From the NCBI RefSeq assembly GCF_014203535.1, contig NZ_JACHJI010000026.1, forward strand, positions 1-64,000: 64,000 nt of DNA. Direction: 5' to 3'. This document shows, one piece after another, positions 1 to 8,774 of the stretch (position 1 is its first letter; each line of letters starts with the position of its first letter). This stretch comes from Streptomyces griseomycini (GTDB lineage: Bacteria; Actinomycetota; Actinomycetes; Streptomycetales; Streptomycetaceae). The notes beneath the pieces were generated by a model. It saw only the letters and a list, made by a program, of their open reading frames with translations. It was not told where the DNA came from and did not search any database. Both the position numbers and the translations under genes were made by a program.

Positions 1-207
1 GGCAACCTGCTGTGGATCTCGCTCGCTCTGCCCGGCCGCACCCACGACCTGACCGCGGCCCGCACCCACCGCATCATCCGGATCTGCGAACGCCAACGAA
101 GCGTCGCGAGGCTGAAGTCCTGGCGCATCTTGCGCAGAGCCCGTTGCAGCCCCAACCGCCTGTCGTCAATCACCGCCGCCATCCTCACCCTGGAGCGGCA
201 GCGCTGA
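1..207 (+). pseudogene. Transposase 3' remnant with internal deletion
   Basis: Frame 1 is open from the window edge to a TGA at 205-207. The start reads like the middle of a DDE transposase common in Streptomyces (GNLLWIS, then LPGRTHDLTAARTHRI). The end reads like the C-terminus of the same family (VARLKSWRILRR, then ILTLERQR). The block that normally separates them, which carries later catalytic residues, is missing between RICERQ and SVARLKSW, so the frame is kept but the enzyme cannot be complete. The 5' part lies outside the window. Family recognition is from memory; the deletion is inferred from the join of two parts that normally lie far apart. Confidence 0.72.
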
Positions 208-402
208 AAACGCTCACTGGATGCCGCGTTCGCTCCTGACCGCATTCGGTCAGCGGCGATCTTCCCCCACGGCTATATGTCACAGCCTTGCAACTACCAC
301 TGACACCACTTGAGATTCACTGAAGCGAATAGCTAGTTTACTTCTGCACATCAAGAATCTTGCTTCATACCGCTTACCAGGCAGGGGAGTTAGGAACAGC
401 AG

Positions 403-630
403 ATGCCGCAAGCCATCGATGCTCTTCGCATTCATGAAACGATTCCTGATCACAGATGGCCAGACCGGACGCAGGTCGTCTCGTACATCGGGGACGCCTG
501 CGTGGTCCAAGGAAGCAGTGACTTCGGTGTAGGCGACCTGAGCAGGGTGCGCGGCCTCTTCCCGGGGCGGTACGTCACCCTCGACGGCGATGTGATCACG
601 GTGTGGCCGTCGCCTCGGCAGGAGGAGTAG
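403..630 (+). CDS. Small hypothetical protein
   Basis: A 75-residue ORF whose ATG follows an in-frame TAG at 391-393, so the start cannot move far upstream. A GGGGAG stretch lies about 14 bases before the ATG, a long spacing. The product has no signal peptide or membrane segment. Its centre (VVSYIGDACVVQGS, then GRYVTLDGDVITVWP) reads like a small beta-rich domain. It lies 56 bases upstream of a lipoprotein gene on the same strand and could be the first gene of that cluster. No family was recognised, and it could be a chance ORF. Confidence 0.4.
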   Translation: MPQAIDALRIHETIPDHRWPDRTQVVSYIGDACVVQGSSDFGVGDLSRVRGLFPGRYVTLDGDVITVWPSPRQEE

Positions 631-686
631 CCGCACTCCGCCTCCCCCCAGCTCTCCGTAAACGATCACCGAGAGGAAACAGCTCC

Positions 687-1262
687 ATGACTGGTCGGCG
701 CACCACAACGTTCAGCGCGCACCTCAGCGGGCTGGCGATCGCCTTAGGCCTGGCTCTGGGCATCACCGCCTGCTCGGCTGGCGGCCCGGAGCAGAACCAT
801 GCGTTGCCGGCCGCGCCGGGATCAGGCAGCGGTTCCGCATCGCGTGAGCAGCTGCAGACGGGGACACCCCTGGCGGAACTTCAGGGTCCAAACGGGCTGA
901 CCCTCACCATCACCTCCGCCGAGCGGGACCCGGCCGGCCACCTCACCATCCGCGGTGACCTGACCAACGGCCGAGCCGAAGCAGCCGTCGTGCCGGCAGC
1001 GCTGCGGGGCAACGAACTCCAGGTCCTGCGGACCGGCCCCTCGCTGGCCGGGGCAACCGTCGTGGACTTCGTACGAGACAAGCGCTATTACGTGCTGCGC
1101 GACACGGACGGACACCCCCTCACCACGACCGGCCTCTCCACGCTCAAGGCCAGGGAAAGAGCGCGCGTCTTCATGCAGTTTCCAGCGCCTCCTGCGGGCA
1201 CGACCACGGTCGGCCTCCAGCTGCCGCTGTTCGACACCGCCACCATCAAGATCTCCGGATGA
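687..1262 (+). CDS. Secreted lipoprotein
   Basis: The predicted product has 191 residues. The ATG at 687 follows GAGAGGAAAC with good spacing; the frame is open further upstream, but that extension would bury the signal peptide. The N-terminus has basic residues, a hydrophobic stretch and a lipobox ending ITAC, so it should be lipid-anchored on the outer face of the membrane. The mature part has a low-complexity linker, then a soluble domain of about 120 residues with alternating beta-like pattern. The stop overlaps the ribosome site of the OmpA-like gene, suggesting cotranscription. The role is unknown; its position just before the Tad-like locus hints at a cell-envelope function. Confidence 0.75.
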   Translation: MTGRRTTTFSAHLSGLAIALGLALGITACSAGGPEQNHALPAAPGSGSGSASREQLQTGTPLAELQGPNGLTLTITSAERDPAGHLTIRGDLTNGRAEAAVVPAALRGNELQVLRTGPSLAGATVVDFVRDKRYYVLRDTDGHPLTTTGLSTLKARERARVFMQFPAPPAGTTTVGLQLPLFDTATIKISG

Positions 1263-1272
1263 GGTGAGTACC

Positions 1273-1866
1273 ATGCGCTCGTCCCGATCCCGCTTCACAG
1301 TCCAGCTCCCCGTCCTCACCGCCTTAACGCTGACGTTGTGCACGGGTACCGGCGTGCAGAACGCGGCCGCCAGCCCGTACGGGGACGGCTCCGGCCTCGC
1401 GCTGCGCAGCGGCGCGACTCTCGCTCCTCCGAAAATCCTGGACCTTGGATCGGATCCCGTTGGCATCAGCCGGGTGGTCGGGAACCGTGAGGGCGCCGAG
1501 CGCCGCACGGACACGAACACGGAGGTGACCTACGGGTTGCAGGCCGAGGTGCTGTTCGCCAAGGACAGCGGGCGGCTGAGCGATTCGGCAAGGTCCCGCA
1601 TCGCCGCGATCGCCCGGGAAATCGAGCGGCGGGCGGCAACCCGAGTCCGCGTCGCCGGCTTCACGGACAACCTCGGCTCTTCCGCGCACGGCGACATCCT
1701 GTCGACTCAGCGGGCCGGCGCCGTGCGGGATGTCCTGGCCAACGATCTCCGTTCCGAAGCGGTCACCTTCGAGGCACATGGCTTCGGGGAACGGCGTCCG
1801 GTCGCGTCCAACGCCACGGAGGCCGGACGCAGGGAGAACCGGCGCGTGGAGATCTCCTTCGCGTGA
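1273..1866 (+). CDS. Exported OmpA-like peptidoglycan-binding protein
   Basis: The predicted product has 197 residues. I chose the ATG at 1273 because GAGG lies 8 bases upstream; a GTG at 1264 is the alternative. The N-terminus is a signal peptide that probably ends at an Ala-rich site near residue 33. The C-terminal 100 residues match the OmpA/MotB peptidoglycan-associating fold: VLFAKDSGRLSD, then RVRVAGFTDNLG, then LSTQRAGAVRDVL, then GFGERRPVASN and a closing NRRVEI. Proteins of this type bind peptidoglycan non-covalently. Together with the flanking lipoproteins it suggests a wall-anchored component of the envelope apparatus encoded downstream. Confidence 0.82.
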   Translation: MRSSRSRFTVQLPVLTALTLTLCTGTGVQNAAASPYGDGSGLALRSGATLAPPKILDLGSDPVGISRVVGNREGAERRTDTNTEVTYGLQAEVLFAKDSGRLSDSARSRIAAIAREIERRAATRVRVAGFTDNLGSSAHGDILSTQRAGAVRDVLANDLRSEAVTFEAHGFGERRPVASNATEAGRRENRRVEISFA

Positions 1867-2139
1867 CCGGGCGCCATCTCCGGGCGCGTGAGGACTGCGG
1901 CCCAGCTCGTGCACGGCCGCAAACCACCGAGTGCACACAACTACAAATCGACATCCGGTTCCGAATGTGACCGCATCCGTCCCGAGATGCACGAGTGAAC
2001 TCACATACCGTGTTGGGAAGTTGACTGGCATATGCGTAATCTTGCGATCACGCAAACGCATCACCGCAGCTGGATCGAGTCGCGGATCTTGATGGCCGCG
2101 CGCTGGCGACCGTTACACCGCGCCATACGGGGAGAGAAC

Positions 2140-2742
2140 GTGACACGCACCCAACCACGCTCGTCGCAGCCCGCCGCCGTTCGCTTGCGGAATTGGGCCG
2201 CCGCATCCGTCGCGCTGAGCGCCGTACTCGCCTTGTCCGCGTGCTCGTCTGACAACAACGGTAAGGCGCCAGTTGAGACCTCGTCCGCGCCGACGCCGTC
2301 ACCGACCGTCTCCGTAGACCCGGCAGAGGCCGCGAAGAAGGAAGCGATCGCCACCTACCAGGGCTACTGGCAGGAGATGGAGAAGCTGTACGCCGACCGG
2401 AGCGGTGCTGGTGCGGACCTCAAGAAGTACGCCGCCTTGGCCGCTTTGAAGAACGCTACAGCTGACGCCAAGCGCACCCATGAGCGTGGGCTCATCAACA
2501 TCGGTGACGTCCGCGTCACCGACCCGGTCGTCACCAAGTACGACGCCAAGGGAAAGATCCCGAACGCCACCGTCTCCAGCTGCCTGGACATCTCCCGGTG
2601 GCAGACCGTCGATGCCGACACCGAGAAGCCGGTCACCCTTCCCAGTAACCGGCTGACCAAGTACCTGATCGTCAGCACGCTCGAGAAGTGGCCCGAGGGC
2701 TGGCGTGTCATTCGTGATGACCCCCAGGGCAAACCATGCTGA
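2140..2742 (+). CDS. Secreted lipoprotein
   Basis: The predicted product has 200 residues. The GTG at 2140 follows GGGGAGAGAAC; the longer in-frame ATG at 2032 would add about 36 residues before the signal peptide. The signal sequence ends in a lipobox LSAC, followed by a Ser/Thr/Pro-rich linker (about residues 40-65). The mature domain starts with a helical segment and ends in a beta-rich part resembling the small lipoproteins that precede Tad-like clusters in Streptomyces. It overlaps the next gene by 7 bases, so the two are probably translationally coupled. Specific function is unknown. Confidence 0.75.
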   Translation: MTRTQPRSSQPAAVRLRNWAAASVALSAVLALSACSSDNNGKAPVETSSAPTPSPTVSVDPAEAAKKEAIATYQGYWQEMEKLYADRSGAGADLKKYAALAALKNATADAKRTHERGLINIGDVRVTDPVVTKYDAKGKIPNATVSSCLDISRWQTVDADTEKPVTLPSNRLTKYLIVSTLEKWPEGWRVIRDDPQGKPC

Positions 2743-3632
2743 CCCGTCGGATTACCACCGTGGCGACGTGCCTTCTCACAGCTTTGTCCATGCCGGCGGT
2801 CGCGGTCGCCGATGAAGGACCAAAGGGCAGCGGCAACACCAAATGCGGGATGTACACCTGCCAGGTCGAGGTGAATGTTCCCGGCCAGGCCGGCGGCCAA
2901 GGCAGCGGTGGCAGTGGCACCGGAGCGGGCGGTGGCGGCGGGAGCGCAGGAGGCGGGGCAGGCGGTGGCAAGGACACCGACCTGACCAACTGCACCTACA
3001 AGCTGGCAGATCCGCAACCGCCTGCCGGCAGTTTGGAATGGAAAGGGCACGAACCCGGCGACGGCGCGGTCTATGAAGAGACCTGCAGATGGAATGACAG
3101 CGGCAACACCATCGTCCGCATGGTGTGGCTCGCCGAGCCGCCCGGCGAAGAAGCCGCCGTCGACCCGGCCGTTCTCGCCCAGCAAGCCGTGGACAAGATG
3201 ACACTGCTCGGCCCCGACATCGCCAGCCCCCGGCCGACAGGCAAATACGTGGTCGGCGTACCGATGTGGCTGTGGGTCAACCAGAGCGCGACGACCTACG
3301 GGCCCAACACGGCGTCGGCGTCAGCAGGCGGTGTGACGGTCACGGCCATCGCCAAGGTGTCGAAGATCGACTGGCGGATGGGGGACGGCTCCACGGTGAC
3401 GTGCACCGGCCCCGGCACGCCCTACAACGGCTCGGCAGGCATGGCGGAGTCGCCGACCTGCGGCCACGTCTACTCCACGACGTCAGCCGGCGCACCGGGC
3501 GGGAGGTACGCGGTCACCGCGACCTCGACATGGACGATCGACTGGCAGGGCGGCGGAGCAGCCGGCCAGCTCACAGAGATCCGGCAATCGGATGTGCAGG
3601 TGGCCATCGGTGAAGTGCAGGTCGTCAGGTAG
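2736..3632 (+). CDS. Secreted protein with Gly-rich linker
   Basis: The 298-residue product has a signal peptide ending near AVAVA, a Gly/Ser-rich linker at about residues 47-85, and a long soluble C-terminal part. That part contains WRMGDGSTVTC and CGHVYSTTSAG, which recall PKD-like surface beta-sandwich domains. It has several cysteines (for example KCGMYTC and DLTNC), which may form disulphides outside the cell. Streptomyces homologues are sometimes labelled ATP/GTP-binding proteins, but no P-loop is visible here. It overlaps the upstream lipoprotein gene and precedes the SAF gene by 21 bases. It is probably an extracellular part of the Tad-like system; this is inference from position. Confidence 0.72.
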   Translation: MLTRRITTVATCLLTALSMPAVAVADEGPKGSGNTKCGMYTCQVEVNVPGQAGGQGSGGSGTGAGGGGGSAGGGAGGGKDTDLTNCTYKLADPQPPAGSLEWKGHEPGDGAVYEETCRWNDSGNTIVRMVWLAEPPGEEAAVDPAVLAQQAVDKMTLLGPDIASPRPTGKYVVGVPMWLWVNQSATTYGPNTASASAGGVTVTAIAKVSKIDWRMGDGSTVTCTGPGTPYNGSAGMAESPTCGHVYSTTSAGAPGGRYAVTATSTWTIDWQGGGAAGQLTEIRQSDVQVAIGEVQVVR

Positions 3633-3653
3633 TCGCCGAGCCGCTGAAAGGAC

Positions 3654-4376
3654 ATGGCGTTGAGCAAGACCAAAGAACGTACTGGCACACCCGCCACGAA
3701 CGGGGTGTCTGCGCAGCAGCCGATGGCGGGCCCGGTGGCGCCGCCTCGGGTATCCGCCCGTCGGCGCCGGCCCGGCGTGATCGCTCTGTCGCTGGCGTTG
3801 ATCGCAGCTGGTGGCGCTGGTGTCGCTGTGCTGCTCCTGCAGGTCGGGGACCGCACGCCGGTGGTGACCGTGGTGCGCGACGTCCAGGTCGGTCAGGTCC
3901 TCACCGAGCAGGACCTGGGCAAGGCGTCCGTCGCCTTGGACCCGGCGGTCAAGGCCGTACGCGCCGATGACCTGAAGTCGGTCGTGGGCAAGCGGGCCGC
4001 AGTGGAGCTGAAGCCGGGCTCGCTGCTGTCACCGTCGCAGGTGACGAAGGACTCGCTGGTGAAGCCGGGTGAGCAGCTGGTGCCGATCGGCCTGAAGCCC
4101 GAACAGGTCCCGGCGACTGCTCTAGTGCCGGGGCAGACGGTCCAGCTGGTGCAGGTGCCGGCCCAGGGCGCGGCGGTCACCGATGCAGAGGAGGCAGCCG
4201 ATGACGGCGCGTCCAAGACCATTGCGGGTCGGGTGGTGAAGGCGTCGAAGGCCGCTCCGGGTACCGGGGTGGTGGTCGTCGACGTGGCCACGTCCGCGAA
4301 GGACGGCCCCACCGCGGCGGCGTGGGTGTCGACCGGTGCGGTGCGGCTGGTCCTCGATGCCCCGGAGGGCCGCTGA
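3654..4376 (+). CDS. SAF-domain pilus assembly protein (CpaB/RcpC-like)
   Basis: The 240-residue product has a Pro/Ala-rich cytoplasmic N-terminus, one membrane segment at about residues 42-62, then a SAF domain recognisable from VVTVVRDVQVGQVLTEQDL and KRAAVELKPGSLLS. CpaB/RcpC proteins of Tad systems sit in the periplasm or wall zone and are thought to contact the secretin or wall. Here, in a Gram-positive, a wall contact is more likely. Its TGA overlaps the ATG of the next gene (ATGA at 4374-4378), so the two are coupled. The domain call is confident; its exact partner is inferred. Confidence 0.82.
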   Translation: MALSKTKERTGTPATNGVSAQQPMAGPVAPPRVSARRRRPGVIALSLALIAAGGAGVAVLLLQVGDRTPVVTVVRDVQVGQVLTEQDLGKASVALDPAVKAVRADDLKSVVGKRAAVELKPGSLLSPSQVTKDSLVKPGEQLVPIGLKPEQVPATALVPGQTVQLVQVPAQGAAVTDAEEAADDGASKTIAGRVVKASKAAPGTGVVVVDVATSAKDGPTAAAWVSTGAVRLVLDAPEGR

Positions 4377-5203
4377 TGGCAGTCATCGCGCTGACCGGGT
4401 GCAGCGGTGCGCCCGGTGTGACCACCAGCGCTCTCGCCTTGCTGCTGTCGTGGCCGCTGGAGCCGGGCCGGCGGATGATCCTGGCCGAGTGCGACCCCGA
4501 CGGGGGCGCGATCCTGCACGGTCTGCTGCAGGGCACACTCGGGGACCGGTACGGGTTGCGGAACCTGTCGGTCGCGGCCCGCAAGGGCGAGTTCGGTGAG
4601 GCGTTCTGGCGGCAGTTGATCGACCTGAGCAGCGAGGACGGCAAGGGCGAGTCGCCGCGCGACCGGCTGCTGCTGCCCGGGATTACCGATCCCGCCCAGG
4701 CGGCGAGTCTCAGTTCGGTCTGGAAAGGTCTGGCCGTGATGTTCCGCGGCATCGACGCCGACCACGGCCACGACGTCCTGGTTGATCTCGGCCGCCGTGG
4801 AGCCGTCGGTCCCTCCGGTGTCCTGGCCGAGCAGGCCGATGCCGTGCTGGTCGTGGTCCGCAACACCTTGCGGTGTCTGCAGGCCGCGCAGAGCCGGGTG
4901 GCCGCGCTCGAGGAACGCGTCGGCCATGTCGGCCTGCTCATGATCAATGAAGGGCCCTACCCTGCGGGTGAGGTGCAGCGAGTGCTGCAGGCGCCGGTAG
5001 TGGCCACCCTGCCGTACGCGCCGAAGGACGCACGTGTGCTTTCTGACGGGGCCGACCAGCCCCGCCACTTCACCAAATCCGCGCTGATGAGGGCTGCCCG
5101 AACGACGAGCACCCTGCTGGTACAGCGGGTGGCCGCGCGTCGTGCCCGTCTTGGTCCGCCCAGCGGGCCGGTGAGGGGTGAGGTGGTGTCCCGTGCGCGG
5201 TAG
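4376..5203 (+). CDS. TadZ/CpaE-like ATPase with degenerate P-loop
   Basis: The predicted product has 275 residues. It begins VIALTGCSGAPGVTTSALAL, the layout of a MinD/ParA deviant Walker A, but the usual lysines are missing (GAPGVTTS). A segment LAECDPDGGAI matches the next conserved strand, and later LVDLGRRG and VLVVVRNTLR match the Walker B region and the following strand. TadZ/CpaE proteins position the Tad machine at the membrane, and many are poor ATPases. Overlaps of 1 base with the SAF gene and 11 bases with TadA place it firmly in the pilus operon. Loss of both lysines suggests nucleotide binding without turnover, or a scaffold role. Confidence 0.78.
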   Translation: MAVIALTGCSGAPGVTTSALALLLSWPLEPGRRMILAECDPDGGAILHGLLQGTLGDRYGLRNLSVAARKGEFGEAFWRQLIDLSSEDGKGESPRDRLLLPGITDPAQAASLSSVWKGLAVMFRGIDADHGHDVLVDLGRRGAVGPSGVLAEQADAVLVVVRNTLRCLQAAQSRVAALEERVGHVGLLMINEGPYPAGEVQRVLQAPVVATLPYAPKDARVLSDGADQPRHFTKSALMRAARTTSTLLVQRVAARRARLGPPSGPVRGEVVSRAR

Positions 5204-6683
5204 GCCTCTGCACGCCGACCCGACTGTGGTGCCGCCGCCCGGCCGTCCCGAAAGGACTTCACCCCGGCAGGCGGAGGACGCGCCGGCCGGGTCTGCCGCG
5301 GGCACCGGGGTGCTCGGCGTGGCGCCTCAGGTGACGGTGGACTACAAGGTCGCCCGGCACATCGCCTCGCAGGTCGCCAAGCAGCGCGAGGAGCTCCTGA
5401 AGACGGCCCCCGACATGGACCGGGCCAGCGAGGAGCAGCGCTGCTTGGACTGGATCACTGAGGCTGTCGCGGTGTGGTCGGATGCCGCGGCGATGAGTCC
5501 GCAGGAAGACGAGGCGCTGCGTCGTGCCGTCTATGACCTGCTGTACCGGGCGGGGCGGCTGCAGCCGTATCTGGACGATGAGCGGGTTGAGGACATCATC
5601 ATCCAGGGTCCGCACGAGGTGTGGCTGGACTACGGCGACGGGGAACGCCGCATGGTCGGGCCGGTCGCGGATTCGGAAGAGGAGCTGCTGGAGCTGTTGC
5701 GGGAGCTGGCCCGGGGGTCCGGGCACCAGGAGCGGACCATCTCCACCGCGAACCCCACGCTGGCGCTGTCGTTGCAGGACGGGTCCCGGCTGCAGGCCAT
5801 CACGGGGCTCGGGCCGATGACGTATGCGGTCATCCGCCGGCACCGCGTCTCCCACGCCGACCTGGACGACCTGGTCCGGCTGGGCACGATCGACCCGATC
5901 CTGCGTGAGTTCCTCGGCGCGTGTGTGCGCGCGGAGAAGAACATCATGATCGCGGGGAAGCAGAAGGCCGGCAAGACGACGCTGCTGCGGGCGATGCTGC
6001 GCGAGTTCGACCCGGAGTGCCGATTCGCCACGATCCAGACCGAGGACGAGCTGTTCTGCCACGCCAACGGCTACCACCGGCAGGTCGTCTCGCTGATCGG
6101 GCGGGAGTCCAACGGCGAGAAGGACGCGTCCGGGCGCGGCGCAGGTGAGGTGACGCTGCTGGATCTGATGCATCCGGCGCTGCGGATGTCGCTGGAGCGG
6201 ATCGTGGTCGGTGAGGTCCGCGGCCCGGAGGTCGTGGCGATGATGCAGGCGCTGACCAACGGGGCCGGCGGCAACCTGTGCACGATCCATGCCCGGCGCC
6301 CGGACATCATCTTCGACCGGATCGCGGAGCTGTACGCGCTGGCGCAGGGCAATCTGTCCGAGCAGCTCGCCTACCGGCAGACCGCCAACGGCCTGGACTT
6401 CATCGTGTACGTCGACATGACGGACGAGACGCAGATCGGCGGCCGCCGCCACCGCTACGTCTCCCATGTCTTGGAGCTGACCGGGATCGGGGAGTCCGGG
6501 CGTCCCGCCACCAACGAGGTGTTTTCGCCCGGCCTCGAGTTCGGTGAGCTGCGGGCGGTGCCGCGGATGGACCCGGGTTGCATCGACGACCTGCGCCGCG
6601 TCGGTTTCAACTCCAGTCTGCTGCAGCAGCCCTACGGGGCCTGGCCGGCGCCGCTGCCGCTGAAGGTCGGAGGCGCCCGGTGA
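5193..6683 (+). CDS. tadA: TadA/CpaF-type secretion ATPase
   Basis: The predicted product has 496 residues, typical for TadA/CpaF. I chose GTG 5193 because GAGGTGG lies about 10 bases upstream; GTG 5178 is possible. The protein has the N-terminal domain (residues about 40-180), Walker A at about 254-263 (GKQKAGKTTLL), the Asp box region TIQTEDE, the Walker B/His box stretch RIVVGEVRGPEVV at about 335-347, and TNGAGGNLCTIHA. These are the diagnostic parts of hexameric type II/IV secretion ATPases, which power pilin assembly or export at the inner face of the membrane. It overlaps TadB by 4 bases. Confidence 0.93.
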   Translation: MRGRPLHADPTVVPPPGRPERTSPRQAEDAPAGSAAGTGVLGVAPQVTVDYKVARHIASQVAKQREELLKTAPDMDRASEEQRCLDWITEAVAVWSDAAAMSPQEDEALRRAVYDLLYRAGRLQPYLDDERVEDIIIQGPHEVWLDYGDGERRMVGPVADSEEELLELLRELARGSGHQERTISTANPTLALSLQDGSRLQAITGLGPMTYAVIRRHRVSHADLDDLVRLGTIDPILREFLGACVRAEKNIMIAGKQKAGKTTLLRAMLREFDPECRFATIQTEDELFCHANGYHRQVVSLIGRESNGEKDASGRGAGEVTLLDLMHPALRMSLERIVVGEVRGPEVVAMMQALTNGAGGNLCTIHARRPDIIFDRIAELYALAQGNLSEQLAYRQTANGLDFIVYVDMTDETQIGGRRHRYVSHVLELTGIGESGRPATNEVFSPGLEFGELRAVPRMDPGCIDDLRRVGFNSSLLQQPYGAWPAPLPLKVGGAR

Positions 6684-7630
6684 TCCTGTTGTGGGGGCTG
6701 CTCAGCGGCATGGCCGTCGTCGGCGGGCTGATCGGTGTCGTCGCCGGGATCGTGGGGTCGGCGGCGCCGCGCCGGGCCCCCTGGTGGCAGCGGGCGCTGG
6801 CCCGGCGCGGTGCGGACCAGGCGGAGGATGTCCGGACGCGTCGGCGGGCCCTGTCCGTCGCCGCGTCCGGCGTGTTCGTTGCCGTGTGGCTGATGTCGGG
6901 GAACTTCGTCGCGGGAGTCCTGCTGGGGGCTGCGGTGATCGGTGTGCCGTGGCTGGTCACCCCGGGGCAGATCGCGGCGGAGCGCATCGGCCAGCTGGAA
7001 GCGCTCAGTGAGTGGACCGGGCGGCTGGCCGGGTTGCTACGTCTGGGCATGGGCCTGGAACAGGCGATGATCACCAGCCGTCAGAGCGCCCCGGACGAAC
7101 TCGCCGCCCAGATCGTCAATCTGTCCGACCGGCTGCGGCTGGGCTGGCGCCCCGAGGACGCTCTGCGGGTCTTCGGTGACGAACTCGGCGACGTCACCGG
7201 CGACAAGGTGGTGGCCGCGCTGATCCTGTCGGTCAATGACCGCGGGCCGGGCCTGGCTCAGGCGCTGGAGGACCTGGCGGGCACCGTCCGCGACGAAGTC
7301 GCCAAGAAGCGCAGCATCGAGGCGGACCGCGCCAAGCCGCGGACCACGGTGCGGTGGATGACCATCATCACCGTGGGCATCGTGGTGGCCGGGTTCTTCG
7401 TCCCCTCCTACACCGCCCCGTACTCCACGCTGCTCGGCCAGCTGGTCCTCGCGTTCCTCACGGCCGGGTTCGTGGCCACGTTGGCGCTGATGCGGCAGCT
7501 CGGCGTCTTCCGCCGCATTCCGCGGTTCCTCACCTTCGATCCGGCCAGCACGGTGCGGCTGCCCGCTGTGAACACCACCGATCTCGATGCACCGGCTGTA
7601 GAGCGCGAGCACGAAGGAGTCGGCCCGTGA
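6680..7630 (+). CDS. tadB: TadB-like inner membrane platform protein
   Basis: The predicted product has 316 residues, starting at GTG 6680 inside the TadA stop (GTGA). It has two N-terminal membrane segments, a central type II secretion F-type domain (LSEWTGRLAGLLRLGMGLEQAM, then KVVAALILSVNDRGPGLAQALEDLA), and two C-terminal membrane segments. TadB and TadC together form the platform on which TadA works. It overlaps TadC by 4 bases. The order TadA-TadB-TadC is the standard Tad core, so the assignment rests on both sequence and position. Confidence 0.88.
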   Translation: MILLWGLLSGMAVVGGLIGVVAGIVGSAAPRRAPWWQRALARRGADQAEDVRTRRRALSVAASGVFVAVWLMSGNFVAGVLLGAAVIGVPWLVTPGQIAAERIGQLEALSEWTGRLAGLLRLGMGLEQAMITSRQSAPDELAAQIVNLSDRLRLGWRPEDALRVFGDELGDVTGDKVVAALILSVNDRGPGLAQALEDLAGTVRDEVAKKRSIEADRAKPRTTVRWMTIITVGIVVAGFFVPSYTAPYSTLLGQLVLAFLTAGFVATLALMRQLGVFRRIPRFLTFDPASTVRLPAVNTTDLDAPAVEREHEGVGP

Positions 7631-8514
7631 ATCTTCTGCCTGTCGTGCTGACCGGTGGGACGGTCGGCGCCGGTGTTGCTCTGCTGGTGCGGGAGATGCT
7701 GCGGCCGCAGCCTGCTCTGGCCCCGGCTCTGCAGCGCACGGCTCCGGGCAGCGTGCCTGTGTCCGCCGAGCAGGATTTGGACCGGGACGAGGTGTGGGGG
7801 CGGTGGCTGCTGGCCCGCCTCGAGCGCTTGCCCGGCGTGCGGGTGCCCGTCAAGAACCTGGCCCTGCTCGGCCAGGGCCCGGGCCAGTTCATGCTGAAGA
7901 AGACCGCGCTCGCCGCGCTCGGGCTGCTCTGCCCCGTGCTGGTCACCATCCCGTGGATCGTGGCGGGTGTCTCGCTGCCGTTCTACGTGCCGGCCGTCGT
8001 CGGCCTCGCCGTCGCCGGTCTGCTGTTCATCACCCCGGACCTGGCGGTGCGGGACCAGGCCAAGCGGGCGCGGGAGGAGTTCGCGCACGCTCTGGTCGCC
8101 TACCTGGACCTGGTCGCGCTCAAGCGGGCCGCGGACGCCGGCCCCACCGAAGCCCTGGAGAAGGCCGCCGCGGTCGGCCGGGGCTGGCCCTTCCTCTACC
8201 TGCAGGGGGCGCTCAGGCGGGCCCGGCTGGAGAAGATCCCTCCCTATGAGGCGCTCAGGGATCTTGCAGCCGAGTACGACCTGCCCGCCCTGGACGACGT
8301 CGCCGACATCATGCGTGGCTCCGCCACCGACGGTGCCGCCGTCTACAAGGCCCTGCGGGCCCGCACTGCCGCACTGAACGCTGAGCTGCTGGCCGATCAG
8401 GCGGCTGAGGCCAACGCCGCCAGCGAGAAGATGACCGCCCCCGGCGCCTTGCTGGCCGTCTTGGTCATGTTGCTGATGGCGTTTCCCGCGGTGATCCGCA
8501 TGCTCACCGTCTGA
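7627..8514 (+). CDS. tadC: TadC-like inner membrane platform protein
   Basis: The predicted product has 295 residues, with GTG start at 7627 overlapping the TadB stop. It has an N-terminal membrane segment, a paired hydrophobic region at about residues 95-140, an F-type helical domain (AREEFAHALVAYLDLVALKRAADAG), and a C-terminal membrane segment ending AVIRML. This is the second platform protein of the Tad system. A gap of 44 bases with a very strong ribosome site (GAAGGAGG) separates it from the pilin gene, which suggests that pilin is translated at a higher level than the platform. Confidence 0.86.
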   Translation: MNLLPVVLTGGTVGAGVALLVREMLRPQPALAPALQRTAPGSVPVSAEQDLDRDEVWGRWLLARLERLPGVRVPVKNLALLGQGPGQFMLKKTALAALGLLCPVLVTIPWIVAGVSLPFYVPAVVGLAVAGLLFITPDLAVRDQAKRAREEFAHALVAYLDLVALKRAADAGPTEALEKAAAVGRGWPFLYLQGALRRARLEKIPPYEALRDLAAEYDLPALDDVADIMRGSATDGAAVYKALRARTAALNAELLADQAAEANAASEKMTAPGALLAVLVMLLMAFPAVIRMLTV

Positions 8515-8558
8515 CCCGACTCGGTACACCCGTCATTCCGTCTGAAGGAGGCATTTCC

Positions 8559-8774
8559 ATGAGGTACACCGCCGTCCGTTCCTACCGTGCCGTGCTCCGG
8601 CTGGCCGCACGGCTGGAGGAGGGTCTCGCCGAGCTGCAGCGGCGCCCGGACCGGGGCGACATCAGCATCACCACCGTCATCATCTGGGTTGCCGCCGTCA
8701 CCGGCGCCCTGGTGATCGCCGGGACGATCGCCGCAGTGATCGCCAGGTACAACGGAAACCTGAGCGGCATCTGA
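8559..8774 (+). CDS. Flp-type pilin-like small protein
   Basis: The 71-residue product has a charged N-terminus of about 35 residues, then DRGDISITTVIIW followed by a long hydrophobic helix to the C-terminus. This is the layout of Flp/TadE class-III prepilins, cut by a prepilin peptidase after the Gly. The usual Glu at mature position 5 is not obvious (the residues after Gly are DISIT), so processing is unproven. GAAGGAGG lies 7-8 bases before the ATG. Its stop overlaps the next start (TGATG). It is the best candidate for the major pilin of this locus. No prepilin peptidase gene lies in the window. Confidence 0.75.
   Translation: MRYTAVRSYRAVLRLAARLEEGLAELQRRPDRGDISITTVIIWVAAVTGALVIAGTIAAVIARYNGNLSGI

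Noticed and set aside
3893..5305. A minus-strand frame opposite the SAF and TadZ-like genes
   Set aside because: No ribosome site or domain; the plus-strand genes have overlaps and clear motifs.
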